Of a stretch of 64,000 bases of DNA, positions 55,025-64,000 are shown piece after piece. Origin of the DNA: Pseudomonas bubulae (GTDB lineage: Bacteria > Pseudomonadota > Gammaproteobacteria > Pseudomonadales > Pseudomonadaceae). The first letter of the stretch is position 1. Every line of letters starts with the position of its first letter. A program made the position numbers and the translations under genes. The stretch lies in the NCBI RefSeq assembly GCF_037023725.1, contig NZ_CP146077.1, forward strand, positions 657,001-721,000, written 5' to 3'. Under the pieces are notes generated by a model, which was given only the letters and a program-made list of their open reading frames with translations, was not told the DNA's origin and ran no database searches.

Positions 55025-56686
55025 ATGCCATCAGCCAACAAGGTGTACGACTACATCATCGTGGGTGCCGGGCCTGCAGGTTCAGTGCTGGCCAATCGGC
55101 TGTCTGCCGATCCTCGCCACAACGTGTTGCTGCTCGAAGCGGGCGGGCAAGATAACTACCCGTGGATCCATATTCCTGTGGGTTACCTGTATTGCATCGG
55201 TAACCCGCGCACCGACTGGTGTTTCAAGACCGAAACCCAGGCCGGTTTGCAAGGTCGCAGCCTGAGCTACCCACGGGGTAAGGTCTTGGGCGGCAGCTCG
55301 TCCATCAACGGCATGATTTATATGCGCGGCCAGGCGGGTGATTACAACCGCTGGGCCGAGTTGGGCAATTCGGGCTGGGGCTGGGATGACGTATTGCCAT
55401 TGTTCAAACGCAGCGAAAAGCACTTTGCCGGCAATTCTGAGCTGCATGGCAGTGAAGGTGAGTGGCGGGTTGAGCAGCAGCGCTATTCATGGCCGATTCT
55501 CGACGCGTTTCGTGACGCCGCCGCGCAAAGCGGAATTGCCAGCGTCAGCGATTTCAACGGTGGCGATAACCAGGGCTGTGGATACTTTCAAGTCAACCAG
55601 CGCTCCGGTGTGCGCTGGAATGCCTCAAAGGCTTTTCTGCGGCCAATACTCAAGCGCCCCAACCTGACGGTTTTGACCGACGTGCAAGTCGACAAAGTGC
55701 TGCTTGAAAACGGCCGGGCCACCCAGGTCAGTGCGCGCTGGCAAGGCGCACAGCATACCTTCACGGCCGGTTGCGAGATTATCCTTTGCGCCGGTTCGAT
55801 TGGCTCTCCTGGCATTTTGCAGCGCTCGGGTATTGGCCCGCGGCCTTTGCTCGAAAGCCTGGGGATAACTGTGCTGCATGAGCTGCCCGGGGTGGGGGGG
55901 AATTTGCAGGACCACTTGCAGTTACGCTTGATCTTCAAACTGACCAAGGCCCGAACCCTCAACCAGGTCGCCAATAGCGTGTGGGGTAAAGTCGGCATGG
56001 GCCTGCGATATGCCTACGACCGCAGTGGTCCTTTGGCGATGGCCCCCAGTCAGCTGGGGGCGTTCGTCAAATCCGACCCTGATCAGTTATCTGCCAACTT
56101 GCAATACCACGTCCAGCCGCTGTCCCTTGAGCGTTTTGGCGAGCCGCTGCACACCTTCCCGGCCTTTACCGCCTCGGTGTGCAACTTGCGACCAAAAAGC
56201 CGGGGGCGCGTGGATATCCGTTCGGCAAACCCGGATGACGCACCGCTGATCGACCCCAATTACCTGAGCCACCCTGATGATCTGAAGGTAGCAGCCGATG
56301 CCATACGCCTGACTCGGCGTATCGTGGCCAGCGCAGCTCTGCAGGCCTTTACACCTGAGGAGTATCTGCCAGGCAAGGACTTGCAGACCGAACAAGAGCT
56401 GTACGACGCAGCTGCCCGTATTGGTACGACGATTTTTCACCCCGTGGGCACTTGCCGCATGGGCCAGGACGCCGAGGCAGTGGTCGATGCCCAATTGCGC
56501 GTTCATGGGGTACCGGGTTTGAGGGTGGCAGACGCTTCGATCATGCCCAGCATCGTGTCGGGTAATACCTGTTCTCCGACCCTGATGATTGGTGAAAAAG
56601 CCGCGCAGCTGATTTTGCAGGCTTCGCTTGAAACACCGCAGTACACAGCATGCGTTAACCGCACGGCAGCTATACCGGTCGCCTGA
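55025..56686 (+). CDS. GMC-family FAD-dependent oxidoreductase (alcohol/choline dehydrogenase-like)
   Basis: 553 residues. FAD-binding motif DYIIVGAGPAGSVLANRLSA at the N-terminus; GMC signatures YPRGKVLGGSSSINGMIYMR and AGSIGSPGILQRSGIGP; the catalytic His lies in FHPVGTCRMGQDAEAV and the second conserved site in SGNTCSPTLMIGEKAA. These enzymes oxidise primary alcohols to aldehydes. It resembles AlkJ/BetA-type dehydrogenases; without a neighbouring betaine aldehyde dehydrogenase gene a role in choline oxidation is not supported. It lies next to an MFS transporter, suggesting uptake and oxidation of one alcohol substrate (inference). Confidence 0.92.
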   Translation: MPSANKVYDYIIVGAGPAGSVLANRLSADPRHNVLLLEAGGQDNYPWIHIPVGYLYCIGNPRTDWCFKTETQAGLQGRSLSYPRGKVLGGSSSINGMIYMRGQAGDYNRWAELGNSGWGWDDVLPLFKRSEKHFAGNSELHGSEGEWRVEQQRYSWPILDAFRDAAAQSGIASVSDFNGGDNQGCGYFQVNQRSGVRWNASKAFLRPILKRPNLTVLTDVQVDKVLLENGRATQVSARWQGAQHTFTAGCEIILCAGSIGSPGILQRSGIGPRPLLESLGITVLHELPGVGGNLQDHLQLRLIFKLTKARTLNQVANSVWGKVGMGLRYAYDRSGPLAMAPSQLGAFVKSDPDQLSANLQYHVQPLSLERFGEPLHTFPAFTASVCNLRPKSRGRVDIRSANPDDAPLIDPNYLSHPDDLKVAADAIRLTRRIVASAALQAFTPEEYLPGKDLQTEQELYDAAARIGTTIFHPVGTCRMGQDAEAVVDAQLRVHGVPGLRVADASIMPSIVSGNTCSPTLMIGEKAAQLILQASLETPQYTACVNRTAAIPVA

Positions 56687-56776
56687 ATGCGATCGTGGTT
56701 TCGGGCGCAGTCATCCGGAACCGGCAGTGGACAACAACAATAATCACTGTGGCCCATAGGGCCGAGGACTTTGCAC

Positions 56777-58399
56777 ATGTCAGACGCACTTGCACAACAG
56801 GCGGCTACCGTCAAAGGAACGACCGGGCGCGAAGAGCGCAAGATCATTTTTGCGTCATCCCTCGGGACCGTTTTCGAGTGGTATGACTTTTTCTTGTATG
56901 GCGCTTTGGCCACCGTGCTCAGCAAGCAGTTCTTTGCTGGGGTCAACGACACCACGGCGTTTATTTTTGCCTTGATGGCCTTTGCCGCAGGCTTTTTGGT
57001 GAGGCCCTTCGGGGCACTGGTGTTCGGTCGATTGGGTGACATGATCGGGCGTAAATACACCTTCCTCATGACCATCATCTTGATGGGTTTATCGACCTTC
57101 GCTGTCGGCCTGTTGCCGACCTACGCCAGCATCGGTATCGCTGCCCCGATCATGCTCGTGGTATTGCGCATGCTCCAGGGGCTGGCGCTGGGCGGTGAAT
57201 ACGGCGGTGCAGCCACTTACGTGGCTGAACACGCCGCACCGGGCAAGCGTGGCTTCAACACCAGCTGGATTCAATCGACTGCCACCTTGGGTTTGTTGTT
57301 GTCGCTGCTGGTGGTGCTGAGTTGCCGGTACCTGACCGGTGACCAGTTTGAAGTCTGGGGCTGGCGCCTGCCGTTTCTGCTGTCCATCGTGCTGCTGGGC
57401 ATCTCGACCTGGATTCGCATGAGCATGCACGAGTCGCCAGCGTTCGTGAAAATGAAAGCCGAAGGTAAAACCAGCAAGTCGCCGATCCGCGAATCGTTCG
57501 GTAAATGGGAAAACCTCAAGATCGTGCTGATTGCCCTGTTCGGTATCAACGCTGGCCAGGCGGTAACCTTCTATACCGCGCAGTTCTATGTGCTGTTTTT
57601 CCTGACACAGATGCTCAAGATGGACCCGGCCCAGGCCAATCTCTTACTGATTATCAGCGTAGTAATCGGGGCACCGTTCTTTATATTCTTCGGCTGGCTG
57701 TCTGACCGTGTGGGGCGCAAGCCGATCCTGATGCTTGGCCTGTTATTGGCCACAGTCCTGTACTTTCCGCTGTTCAAAGCATTGAGCCATTACGCCAACC
57801 CGCAGATTGATACCGCCAGCCGTCAATCACCGATTGTGGTCATGGCCGACCCGGGCACCTGCACCTTCCAGTTTGACCCGGTAGGCAAGGCACGTTTTGA
57901 CAGCCCGTGCGACAAGGTTAAAACCTTCCTGGTGAAGCAGGGCTTGCCGTATACCTCACAGTCGGCTGCACCGGGCGCTGAAGTTCAAGTGTCGGTAGGT
58001 GAACAGAAAATCAGCGGTTTTGACGAAGCGGCCATGCGCGCAGCGATAACCGAAGCGGGTTACCCGGCCAAGGCTGATCCAGGCGCGGTCAACCAGCCAA
58101 TGGTTGTACTGGTGATGGTACTACTGACACTCATTGCCACCATGACCTACGGCCCACTGGCAGCCGTGATGGTAGAGCTGTTCCCGACTCGCATCCGCTA
58201 CACCTCAATGTCCCTGCCCTACCATATCGGCAACGGCTGGTTCGGTGGTTTTCTGCCCACCGTGTCGTTTGCACTGGTGGTCTACACCGGGGATATCTTC
58301 TATGGCCTGTGGTACCCGGTGGTGATCACCGGGGTCAGCCTGGTGGTGGGCATGCTGTGCCTCAAGGAAACGAGGAATGTGAATATCGACAAGGTCTAA
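56777..58399 (+). CDS. MFS transporter, metabolite:H+ symporter type, with large extra loop
   Basis: 540 residues from ATG 56777 (GAGGA eight bases upstream; a TTG two codons before is an alternative). Major facilitator with twelve predicted helices. The N-terminal ASSLGTVFEWYDFFLYGALA and GRLGDMIGRKYTFLMTII are typical of the metabolite:H+ symporter (MHS) family. Between the segments ending LFKALSHYANP and starting NQPMVVLVMVLLTLIATM lies an insert of about 100 polar residues, including two cysteines (GTCTFQF, DSPCDKV), on the periplasmic side. It follows the GMC gene by 90 bases. Substrate unknown. Confidence 0.9.
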   Translation: MSDALAQQAATVKGTTGREERKIIFASSLGTVFEWYDFFLYGALATVLSKQFFAGVNDTTAFIFALMAFAAGFLVRPFGALVFGRLGDMIGRKYTFLMTIILMGLSTFAVGLLPTYASIGIAAPIMLVVLRMLQGLALGGEYGGAATYVAEHAAPGKRGFNTSWIQSTATLGLLLSLLVVLSCRYLTGDQFEVWGWRLPFLLSIVLLGISTWIRMSMHESPAFVKMKAEGKTSKSPIRESFGKWENLKIVLIALFGINAGQAVTFYTAQFYVLFFLTQMLKMDPAQANLLLIISVVIGAPFFIFFGWLSDRVGRKPILMLGLLLATVLYFPLFKALSHYANPQIDTASRQSPIVVMADPGTCTFQFDPVGKARFDSPCDKVKTFLVKQGLPYTSQSAAPGAEVQVSVGEQKISGFDEAAMRAAITEAGYPAKADPGAVNQPMVVLVMVLLTLIATMTYGPLAAVMVELFPTRIRYTSMSLPYHIGNGWFGGFLPTVSFALVVYTGDIFYGLWYPVVITGVSLVVGMLCLKETRNVNIDKV

Positions 58400-58422
58400 G
58401 TAACCCGCCTTCCCTTTGAGCG

Positions 58423-58448
58423 AGCGGTGGAGCGAAGAGCCCCACCGC
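58423..58448 (+). terminator. Hairpin after the MFS gene
   Basis: GCGGTGG (58424-58430) pairs with CCACCGC (58442-58448). No T run follows, so terminator function is uncertain. Confidence 0.35.
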
Positions 58449-58627
58449 CTTCCACATTCCCGAACTTGAACGTGGCAATAAAGCCCCATTCAATAACCTG
58501 CCCCTCTGTTGTTGTGGTCGGGTCGTCCAAAGCTTTGGACAAGGGCTCATACAAAGTCTCTGGAACCCGCTTTGCTGATAATCCTACTTATAGCCTAGAA
58601 CGATCATCAGCGAATAAGGAACTCTGT

Positions 58628-59845
58628 ATGTTGCAACTTATCTCACTCTCTCCTAGGGCATTCGACGGTCCATTGGAAAGCTTCGAACCTGTCCAACATC
58701 GACTGGACTCAAAGAGTAATTACTTTATCCATGACTATTTAAAGTTGCACGGCGAGAATATTGGCCGACATGCTGATCTTTCCAAAGTACTGACCTATCA
58801 CTGCGACTCGGATTCTTTTTCAATCAGCAATGAGTACAAGGAACGCTTGATTGCCGATATGGTGGGCCTCGCCAAGGACGTTTCACGAAAGCTTCCCAAC
58901 GCCGTTTTTATAGAAAAACTGTGCGATTGGTATAGAAACGCGACAACGATCAATAAACAATCCGTTGCGACTGATGTCACTGCTCACCTCAGCAGAAAGG
59001 GTAATGACATCGCCACTATGATCATGGAGGTGAATCCAGATTTGGGCCGCGGTTCGAACAAGCTCAAGGTTTTGGATATCGGCGGAAATGACGGCAAGCT
59101 GACGTCCTATGTATCCGCCAGTCTGGCCGAGGCCAGCGGCATATATGTCGAGCCCTATGTCCTGGAAGTCGATACTGAAACAGGATGGGACGAAAACAGC
59201 AAAACGGTGCAACTCGAGAGTCGCAAGAATTGTGCATCCGTTAAAAAGATCATTTATGACGGCACTAGCATGAGCAGCGGCAAAGTGGCAGGGAGCGATT
59301 GTGCAAACCCATTAGTGGAAGGTGGAAAGTTTGATTGCGTCATGTATCAGCATTCACTGCATCACTTTCCCTCCGACGGGGTGCAACAATACAGTATCAA
59401 ACAAGCCGCCGATCTGCTCAAGGAGGGGGGCGTACTGAGCATCACCGAGCACTCCAGTCGCCTGAGCGGAGATGATATCGACCTGATGCATGTGGTCATT
59501 GAGTTGTATAAGAAGCTCCATGAAAACCCGGATATATCGCCCGCACAACTGGAGCGAACCTACAATCAATATATGGAAGCTGAAACACCTGCCAATTATA
59601 TGTCCCAAGAAAGACTGATCGCCATGGCCACCAATGCTGGATTTACCCCGGTGACGGTCACCCCTACGAGTCCGGGCCCAGACAATGCGTATTCGATAAA
59701 CTTCGTCAAAGGTGATCAAAAGATGATCGAAAAAACCAGACAGCTGGAAAATCTGGTGTATCCGGCGTCAACCCTCAAGGCCGATCAGTTGAAGTACCAG
59801 ACCACGTTCATCCCGCATCTGACACGCAGCAATAGCTTTTCCTGA
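58628..59845 (+). CDS. Class I SAM-dependent methyltransferase, orphan, low G+C
   Basis: 405 residues from ATG 58628 (AAGGAA seven bases upstream). The SAM-binding motif is VLDIGGNDGKLTSYV near residue 150, followed by FDCVMYQHSLHHFPS and ADLLKEGGVLSITEHSS, a standard Rossmann methyltransferase core. About 140 N-terminal residues before it match nothing I recognise, and the C-terminus (LKYQTTFIPHLTRSNSFS) is unusual. Two sampled 60-base lines of the gene have 38% and 45% G+C, well below the window's average. It stands alone between the MFS gene and plsC, with its own terminator. Probably acquired by transfer; substrate unknown. Confidence 0.75.
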   Translation: MLQLISLSPRAFDGPLESFEPVQHRLDSKSNYFIHDYLKLHGENIGRHADLSKVLTYHCDSDSFSISNEYKERLIADMVGLAKDVSRKLPNAVFIEKLCDWYRNATTINKQSVATDVTAHLSRKGNDIATMIMEVNPDLGRGSNKLKVLDIGGNDGKLTSYVSASLAEASGIYVEPYVLEVDTETGWDENSKTVQLESRKNCASVKKIIYDGTSMSSGKVAGSDCANPLVEGGKFDCVMYQHSLHHFPSDGVQQYSIKQAADLLKEGGVLSITEHSSRLSGDDIDLMHVVIELYKKLHENPDISPAQLERTYNQYMEAETPANYMSQERLIAMATNAGFTPVTVTPTSPGPDNAYSINFVKGDQKMIEKTRQLENLVYPASTLKADQLKYQTTFIPHLTRSNSFS

Positions 59846-59938
59846 CAGCAATGTTGGTTAGGTTGCGATGAATCCAGATATCTTGAATTTACCAAGGTGC
59901 AGGATGGCCGCGCGGTAGAAGCAATGAATCGACAGGCA

Positions 59939-59971
59939 CAAAAAACCGGCTGATATAAGCCGGTTTTTTTT
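59939..59971 (+). terminator. Terminator after the methyltransferase gene
   Basis: ACCGGCT pairs with AGCCGGT around GATATA, bounded by a run of As before and eight Ts after. Strong intrinsic terminator in the plus direction, possibly also for plsC in the other. Confidence 0.85.
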
Positions 59972-60099
59972 GCGCTTAGAAAAACTTATGCACGTATTTA
60001 GGTGAAAACTTACAGTCTGAAATAAGCATGAAAATCATAGGCTTACGTCTGTTTTTTCACAAAAAAAGAAAACTTGTGCACAAGTTATCCACAATTTGC

Positions 60100-60870
60100 T
60101 TAGTTCACAATCGTTTCAGAAGGTTTAGCTATAGGAGGCAACGAACCCATGTCGCGCTGAGCCTGCTCGTTCCAGGCCTGTACCCGGTCGTTCAGCTCGG
60201 CAATGGCCCGTGGACCGCTGCCGTTGGCGTACATCGGTTCACCGATGACCAGCTCGATGGTGCCAGCCTTTTTCGCCCAGCCCGTCTTGGGCCAGAACTT
60301 GCCCGCGTTGTGGGCAATCGGTAGTACCGGTAGTTCGGCGTTGACCGCCAGGGCCGTGCCTCCCCGGGAAAATTTTCCCACCTGGCCAAACGGCACGCGG
60401 GTGCCTTCCGGGAAGATCAGCACCCAAATGTTGTCCTTGAGCAGCTCATCACCCTTTTTTGCAATGTGCTTGAGCGCAGCCTTGGGGTTGTCACGGTCGA
60501 TGGCAATCGGGCGCAGCATCGCCATCGCCCAGCCAAAAAACGGCACATACAGCAATTCGCGTTTGAGTACCTGGCTCAACGGCTGAAAGTAGGCCGAGAG
60601 AAAAAACGTCTCCCAGGTACTTTGGTGGTTGGCCAGAATCACGCACGGTCGTTGCGGGATGTTTTCTGCGCCCGTAACCCGAACGTCAATTTTCAAGAAC
60701 ACCCGTGTCAGCCACAGCGCGCAGCGGCACCAGTAAACATTGATAAACCGATAGCGCGCACGGAATGGCAAAAACGGAGCGACAAAAAAGCTCAGCGAGC
60801 ACCACAGCAGAGAGCTGGTGCCCAGCAGCAGGTAAAAGAAGAAGGTTCTGATGGCCTGCAGTATCGACAT
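60100..60870 (-). CDS. plsC: 1-acyl-sn-glycerol-3-phosphate acyltransferase PlsC
   Basis: 256 residues. One N-terminal transmembrane segment (FFFYLLLGTSSLLWCSLSFF) followed by a glycerolphosphate acyltransferase domain: NHQSTWETFFLS holds the catalytic HxxxxD motif, and LIFPEGTRVPFG is the glycerol-3-phosphate binding motif. It adds the second acyl chain to make phosphatidic acid. It occupies the position of the lysophosphatidate acyltransferase gene downstream of gyrB in P. aeruginosa, here separated by the accessory genes. Confidence 0.93.
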   Translation of the reverse strand: MSILQAIRTFFFYLLLGTSSLLWCSLSFFVAPFLPFRARYRFINVYWCRCALWLTRVFLKIDVRVTGAENIPQRPCVILANHQSTWETFFLSAYFQPLSQVLKRELLYVPFFGWAMAMLRPIAIDRDNPKAALKHIAKKGDELLKDNIWVLIFPEGTRVPFGQVGKFSRGGTALAVNAELPVLPIAHNAGKFWPKTGWAKKAGTIELVIGEPMYANGSGPRAIAELNDRVQAWNEQAQRDMGSLPPIAKPSETIVN

Positions 60871-60947
60871 AGCGGCTTTTACCGTTGCGGATAAAGCATA
60901 AGGGAACAGGCCAGCGCATAACGTGCAGGCCAGTGTTCGAACATGCT

Positions 60948-61481
60948 TTATTTGTGGATAAGTTCTGCGGCGACTGCCGCCAGATCGTCAAATACTAGAG
61001 TATTAACCGGTAACTCTTTGGCCAATGTCTGTAGGCCCTTTCCGGTTTTTACCAAAACTGGCTGAGAATCGACGGCTTGCGCAGCCTGCAAGTCACCCAA
61101 ACTGTCACCGACGAACCAACATTGGGCCAAATCAACGCCGTAATGGTTGGCAATCGTTTGCAACATGCCAGGTTTGGGCTTACGGCAAGCGCAACCCGCG
61201 TCAGGTCCGTGTGGGCAATAGACAATCAATCCGACCTCGCCACCCTGCTCTGCCACCAGCGCCCGCAAGCGGGCGTGCATGGCGTCCAGCGTGGCAACAT
61301 CATAGTAGCCGCGGGCAATGCCGGACTGGTTGGTCGCGATGGCGACTGTCCAGCCGGCCTTGCTCAACTGCGCAATGGCCTCGATCGCGCCGGGCAGTGG
61401 TTGCCACTCCTCGACTGACTTGATGTAAGCGTCGGAGTCGTAATTGATTACTCCGTCCCGATCGAGAATCAGCAGTTTCAA
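60948..61481 (-). CDS. gmhB: D-glycero-beta-D-manno-heptose-1,7-bisphosphate 7-phosphatase GmhB
   Basis: 177 residues from a TTG start at 61481, which gives KLLILDRDGVINYDSDAYIK directly after the start, with GAGGGG upstream. HAD phosphatase with nucleophile motif DRDG, and zinc-binding loop CPHGPDAGCACRKPKPGML. Makes heptose monophosphate for LPS inner core. Lies 10 bases after glyS on the same strand. A DnaA box (60953-60961) covers its stop region. Confidence 0.94.
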   Translation of the reverse strand: MKLLILDRDGVINYDSDAYIKSVEEWQPLPGAIEAIAQLSKAGWTVAIATNQSGIARGYYDVATLDAMHARLRALVAEQGGEVGLIVYCPHGPDAGCACRKPKPGMLQTIANHYGVDLAQCWFVGDSLGDLQAAQAVDSQPVLVKTGKGLQTLAKELPVNTLVFDDLAAVAAELIHK

Positions 61482-61491
61482 CGGCAACCCC

Positions 61492-63546
61492 TCAGCCCAG
61501 CAGTGAAATATCGGCAACACCCAGGAACAGGCCACGCAGACGGGCCAGCAAGGCGTAGCGGTTAGCCCGCACGCTCGGGTCTTCTGCGTTGATCATCACC
61601 GCTTCGAAGAACGCATCCACCGGCTCGCGCAACGAGGCCAGACGGGTCAGGGCTTCGTTGTACTGACGGGCAGCAGCCATTGGCTGTACGGCCTCGTCGG
61701 CCTTCTGGATGGCCGAGAACAGCGAGAACTCACAAGCATTGTCGAAATAGCGGGCTTCAACGTGGGTCGAAACCGTGCCTTCAACCTTGCTCAGCAGGTT
61801 CGAAACGCGTTTGTTCACGGCGGCCAGTGCAGCGGCTTCCGGCAACTGGCGGAACGCTTGTACGGCTTGCACGCGCTGATCGAAGTCCAGCGCCGACGTT
61901 GGGTTGAGGGCACGTACCGACAGGTAAGTGGCCACGTCCACGCCTTCGTCTTCGTAACGCGCACGCAGGCGGTCGAAGATGAATTCCAGAACCTGATCTG
62001 CCAGACCGGCCGACTTGATCTTGGCCCCGAAAGCGCTGACAGCGAATTTCACTGCTTCAGTCAGGTCGAGGTCGAGTTTCTTGTCGATCAGGATGCGCAG
62101 GATACCCAGCGCTGCACGACGCAGTGCGTACGGGTCTTTGCTGCCTGTAGGCAACATGCCAATGCCGAAAATACCCACCAGGGTGTCGAGCTTGTCGGCG
62201 ATGGCCACTGCAGCACCGGTCAGGGTGCTCGGCAACTCCGCGCCCGCGCCACGCGGCATGTACTGCTCGTTCAACGCCAGGGCGACGTCTTCAGGCTCGC
62301 CGTCATTCAGCGCGTAGTAGTAACCGGCAATGCCTTGCATCTCCGGGAACTCGCCGACCATTTCCGTGGCCAGGTCGCACTTGGACAGCAAACCGGCACG
62401 GGCGGCACGCGGTGCGTCACCGCCAATGCGCGGGGCAATGAATGCCGCCAGTTTCGAAACACGCTCAGCCTTGTCGTAAACACTGCCCAGTTGGGCCTGG
62501 AATACCACGTTTTGCAGACGCAGGTTGAAGCTCTCGAGTTTTTGCTTCTTGTCTTGCTTGAAGAAGAACTCGGCATCGGTCAGGCGCGGGCGAACCACTT
62601 TCTCGTTACCCGAGATGATCTGCTGCGGGTCTTTGCTCTCGATGTTGGCCACGGTAATAAAGCGCGGGAGCAATTTGCCATCGACGTCCAGCAGGCAGAA
62701 GTACTTCTGGTTGTCCTGCATGGTGGTGATCAGGGCTTCTTGCGGGACGTCCAGGAAGCGCTCTTCAAACGAGCACACCAGCGGCACCGGCCATTCAACC
62801 AGCGCGGTCACTTCGTCGAGCAGGGCCGGCGGCACGATAGCGCTGCCTTCCTGCATCGTCGCCAGCTCGGCCACACGCTTGGAAATCAGCTCGCGACGCT
62901 CAAAGAAATCGGCCAGCACGTAGGCTTTGCGCAGGTCTTCGGCGTAGTTGGCCGGGGCGCTGATGCGCACGTTTTCCGGGTGATGGAAGCGGTGGCCACG
63001 GGACTCACGACCGGCTTTTTGCGCAAGGATCGTGCAATCGATGACCTCGTCGCCCAGCAGCATGACCAGCCACTGGGTTGGACGTACGAACTCGACCTTG
63101 CGCGCGCCCCAGCGCATACGCTTGGGGATCGGCAGGTCATTGAGCGAGTCTTCAACGATGGTCGGCAGCAGGCTGGCGGTCGGCTTGCCGACGATCACCT
63201 GGCTGAAACGCAGTTTCGGGCCGCTCTGGTCGATTTCGCTCAGCTCAACACCGCATTTTTTGGCAAAGCCAAGGGCTGCCTGGGTCGGGTTGCCTTCGGC
63301 ATCGAAAGCAGCTTGACGTGGCGGGCCGTCGATATTGATGCTGCGGTCAGGCTGCTGGGTTTCCAGCTGGGTCAGCAGAACGGCCAGGCGGCGCGGTGCG
63401 GCGTAGACTTTTTTCGCGCTGAATTTCAGACCGGCTGTTTGCAGGCCTTTTTCAATACCGGCGAGAAATGCATCAGCCAGGGTATTGAGGGCTTTTGGTG
63501 GCAGTTCTTCAGTGCCCAGTTCAACCAGAAAATCTTGAGCACTCAT
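61492..63546 (-). CDS. glyS: Glycine-tRNA ligase beta subunit
   Basis: 684 residues, the usual length. Starts [20 protein letters not shown] and shows the conserved [20 protein letters not shown]. Together with GlyQ it forms the alpha2beta2 enzyme that charges tRNA-Gly. The start overlaps the glyQ stop by four bases (ATGA). It is transcribed head-on to replication from oriC. Confidence 0.98.
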   Translation of the reverse strand: MSAQDFLVELGTEELPPKALNTLADAFLAGIEKGLQTAGLKFSAKKVYAAPRRLAVLLTQLETQQPDRSINIDGPPRQAAFDAEGNPTQAALGFAKKCGVELSEIDQSGPKLRFSQVIVGKPTASLLPTIVEDSLNDLPIPKRMRWGARKVEFVRPTQWLVMLLGDEVIDCTILAQKAGRESRGHRFHHPENVRISAPANYAEDLRKAYVLADFFERRELISKRVAELATMQEGSAIVPPALLDEVTALVEWPVPLVCSFEERFLDVPQEALITTMQDNQKYFCLLDVDGKLLPRFITVANIESKDPQQIISGNEKVVRPRLTDAEFFFKQDKKQKLESFNLRLQNVVFQAQLGSVYDKAERVSKLAAFIAPRIGGDAPRAARAGLLSKCDLATEMVGEFPEMQGIAGYYYALNDGEPEDVALALNEQYMPRGAGAELPSTLTGAAVAIADKLDTLVGIFGIGMLPTGSKDPYALRRAALGILRILIDKKLDLDLTEAVKFAVSAFGAKIKSAGLADQVLEFIFDRLRARYEDEGVDVATYLSVRALNPTSALDFDQRVQAVQAFRQLPEAAALAAVNKRVSNLLSKVEGTVSTHVEARYFDNACEFSLFSAIQKADEAVQPMAAARQYNEALTRLASLREPVDAFFEAVMINAEDPSVRANRYALLARLRGLFLGVADISLLG

Positions 63547-64000
63547 TGTGCTGCCTCCAACTTAGCCAACACTTCATCACGTAAATCCGGCGGAGCCATC
63601 GGGAAGCCCAGCTTGGCGCGAGCTTCAAGGTAGGCCTGAGCCACCGAACGCGCCAGGGTACGCACACGCAGGATGTATTGCTGACGCGCGGTCACGGAAA
63701 TGGCGCGGCGGGCATCCAGCAGGTTGAACGTGTGGGATGCCTTGAGCACCATTTCGTAGCTTGGCAACGGCAGCGGCTGGTCGAGTTCGATCAGGCGCTT
63801 GGCTTCGCTTTCATAGAAATCGAACAGTTCGAACAGTTTGTCGACGTTGGCGTGTTCGAAGTTGTAAGTCGACTGCTCGACTTCGTTCTGATGGAACACG
63901 TCGCCGTAGGTCACTTTGCCGAACGGGCCGTCAGTCCATACCAGGTCGTAGACAGAATCCACGCCCTGCAGGTACATAGCCAAACGCTCAAGGCCGTAGG
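63543..64000 (-). CDS. glyQ: Glycine-tRNA ligase alpha subunit, N-terminus cut by window edge
   Basis: The C-terminal 151 or so residues are visible; about the first half lies beyond base 64000. Recognised by [20 protein letters not shown] and [20 protein letters not shown], and by its order directly before glyS. The alpha subunit carries the catalytic core for glycine activation. Confidence 0.97.
   Translation of the reverse strand, partial: YGLERLAMYLQGVDSVYDLVWTDGPFGKVTYGDVFHQNEVEQSTYNFEHANVDKLFELFDFYESEAKRLIELDQPLPLPSYEMVLKASHTFNLLDARRAISVTARQQYILRVRTLARSVAQAYLEARAKLGFPMAPPDLRDEVLAKLEAAQ

Noticed and set aside
58427..58627. Upstream extension of the methyltransferase by 67 codons
   Set aside because: The extension has no ribosome site and begins inside the hairpin after the MFS gene; ATG 58628 has AAGGAA at good spacing.
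61762..63633. Long plus-strand open frame opposite glyS
   Set aside because: It mirrors glyS and extends into glyQ; no start signal or domain.

Overview
This window is a chromosomal segment of a Pseudomonas, probably of the broad fluorescens/putida lineage; I cannot name the species. The evidence is the gene order around the replication origin (glmS-glmR, glmU, atpCDGAHFEBI, parB-parA-rsmG-mnmG, mnmE-yidC-yidD-rnpA-rpmH, oriC, dnaA-dnaN-recF-gyrB, then plsC-gmhB-glyS-glyQ), together with protein sequences that match Pseudomonas families closely. No tRNA, rRNA, CRISPR array or insertion sequence was seen. Both ends cut a gene: a CPA2 cation:proton antiporter on the left and glyQ on the right.

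Layout. 0-3 kb: antiporter, acyl-CoA thioesterase, pyridoxal kinase pdxY and a DUF3301 protein. 3.1-11.3 kb: a zinc-starvation block with two divergent transcription groups. On the minus strand are zigA, a DUF1826 gene, a second COG0523 GTPase and the amidase amiA. On the plus strand folE2, a zinc-type ABC transporter (ATPase, permease, binding protein) and a gamma-carbonic anhydrase form a chain in which every start codon overlaps the preceding stop or lies within 12 bases of it. Two Zur-box-like palindromes (7382-7394 and 6068-6080) sit at the expected promoters. 11.3-24.9 kb: DUF3617, cardiolipin synthase, a small secreted protein, a Cfa-family methyltransferase, a four-gene operon of three SPFH (HflK/HflC-like) membrane proteins plus a P1B-type metal ATPase, a NylB-like serine hydrolase with a LysR regulator, and a GNAT-Rnk fusion protein.

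25-47 kb is the conserved origin-left block: cell-wall precursor synthesis (glmS, glmR, glmU), the complete F1Fo ATP synthase operon, chromosome partition (parAB), tRNA-U34 modification (mnmG, mnmE), an ABC-F ATPase, and membrane-protein insertion and RNase P (yidC, yidD, rnpA, rpmH). The rpmH-dnaA gap (47161-47723) carries an AT-rich stretch and seven DnaA boxes and is the best oriC candidate. A second box cluster with its own AT-rich stretch lies upstream of mnmG (40935-41220). 47.7-53.9 kb holds dnaA-dnaN-recF-gyrB, with a perfect parS site in the end of recF. 54-59.9 kb is an accessory insertion between gyrB and plsC: a LysR regulator, a GMC oxidoreductase, an MFS transporter, and a methyltransferase gene of visibly lower G+C. 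The window ends with plsC, gmhB and glyS-glyQ on the minus strand.

The less ordinary parts are the SPFH/P1B-ATPase operon with a histidine-rich N-terminus, the orphan low-G+C methyltransferase, the double origin-like architecture, and the dense scatter of perfect DnaA boxes over the whole window (24 counted by eye).
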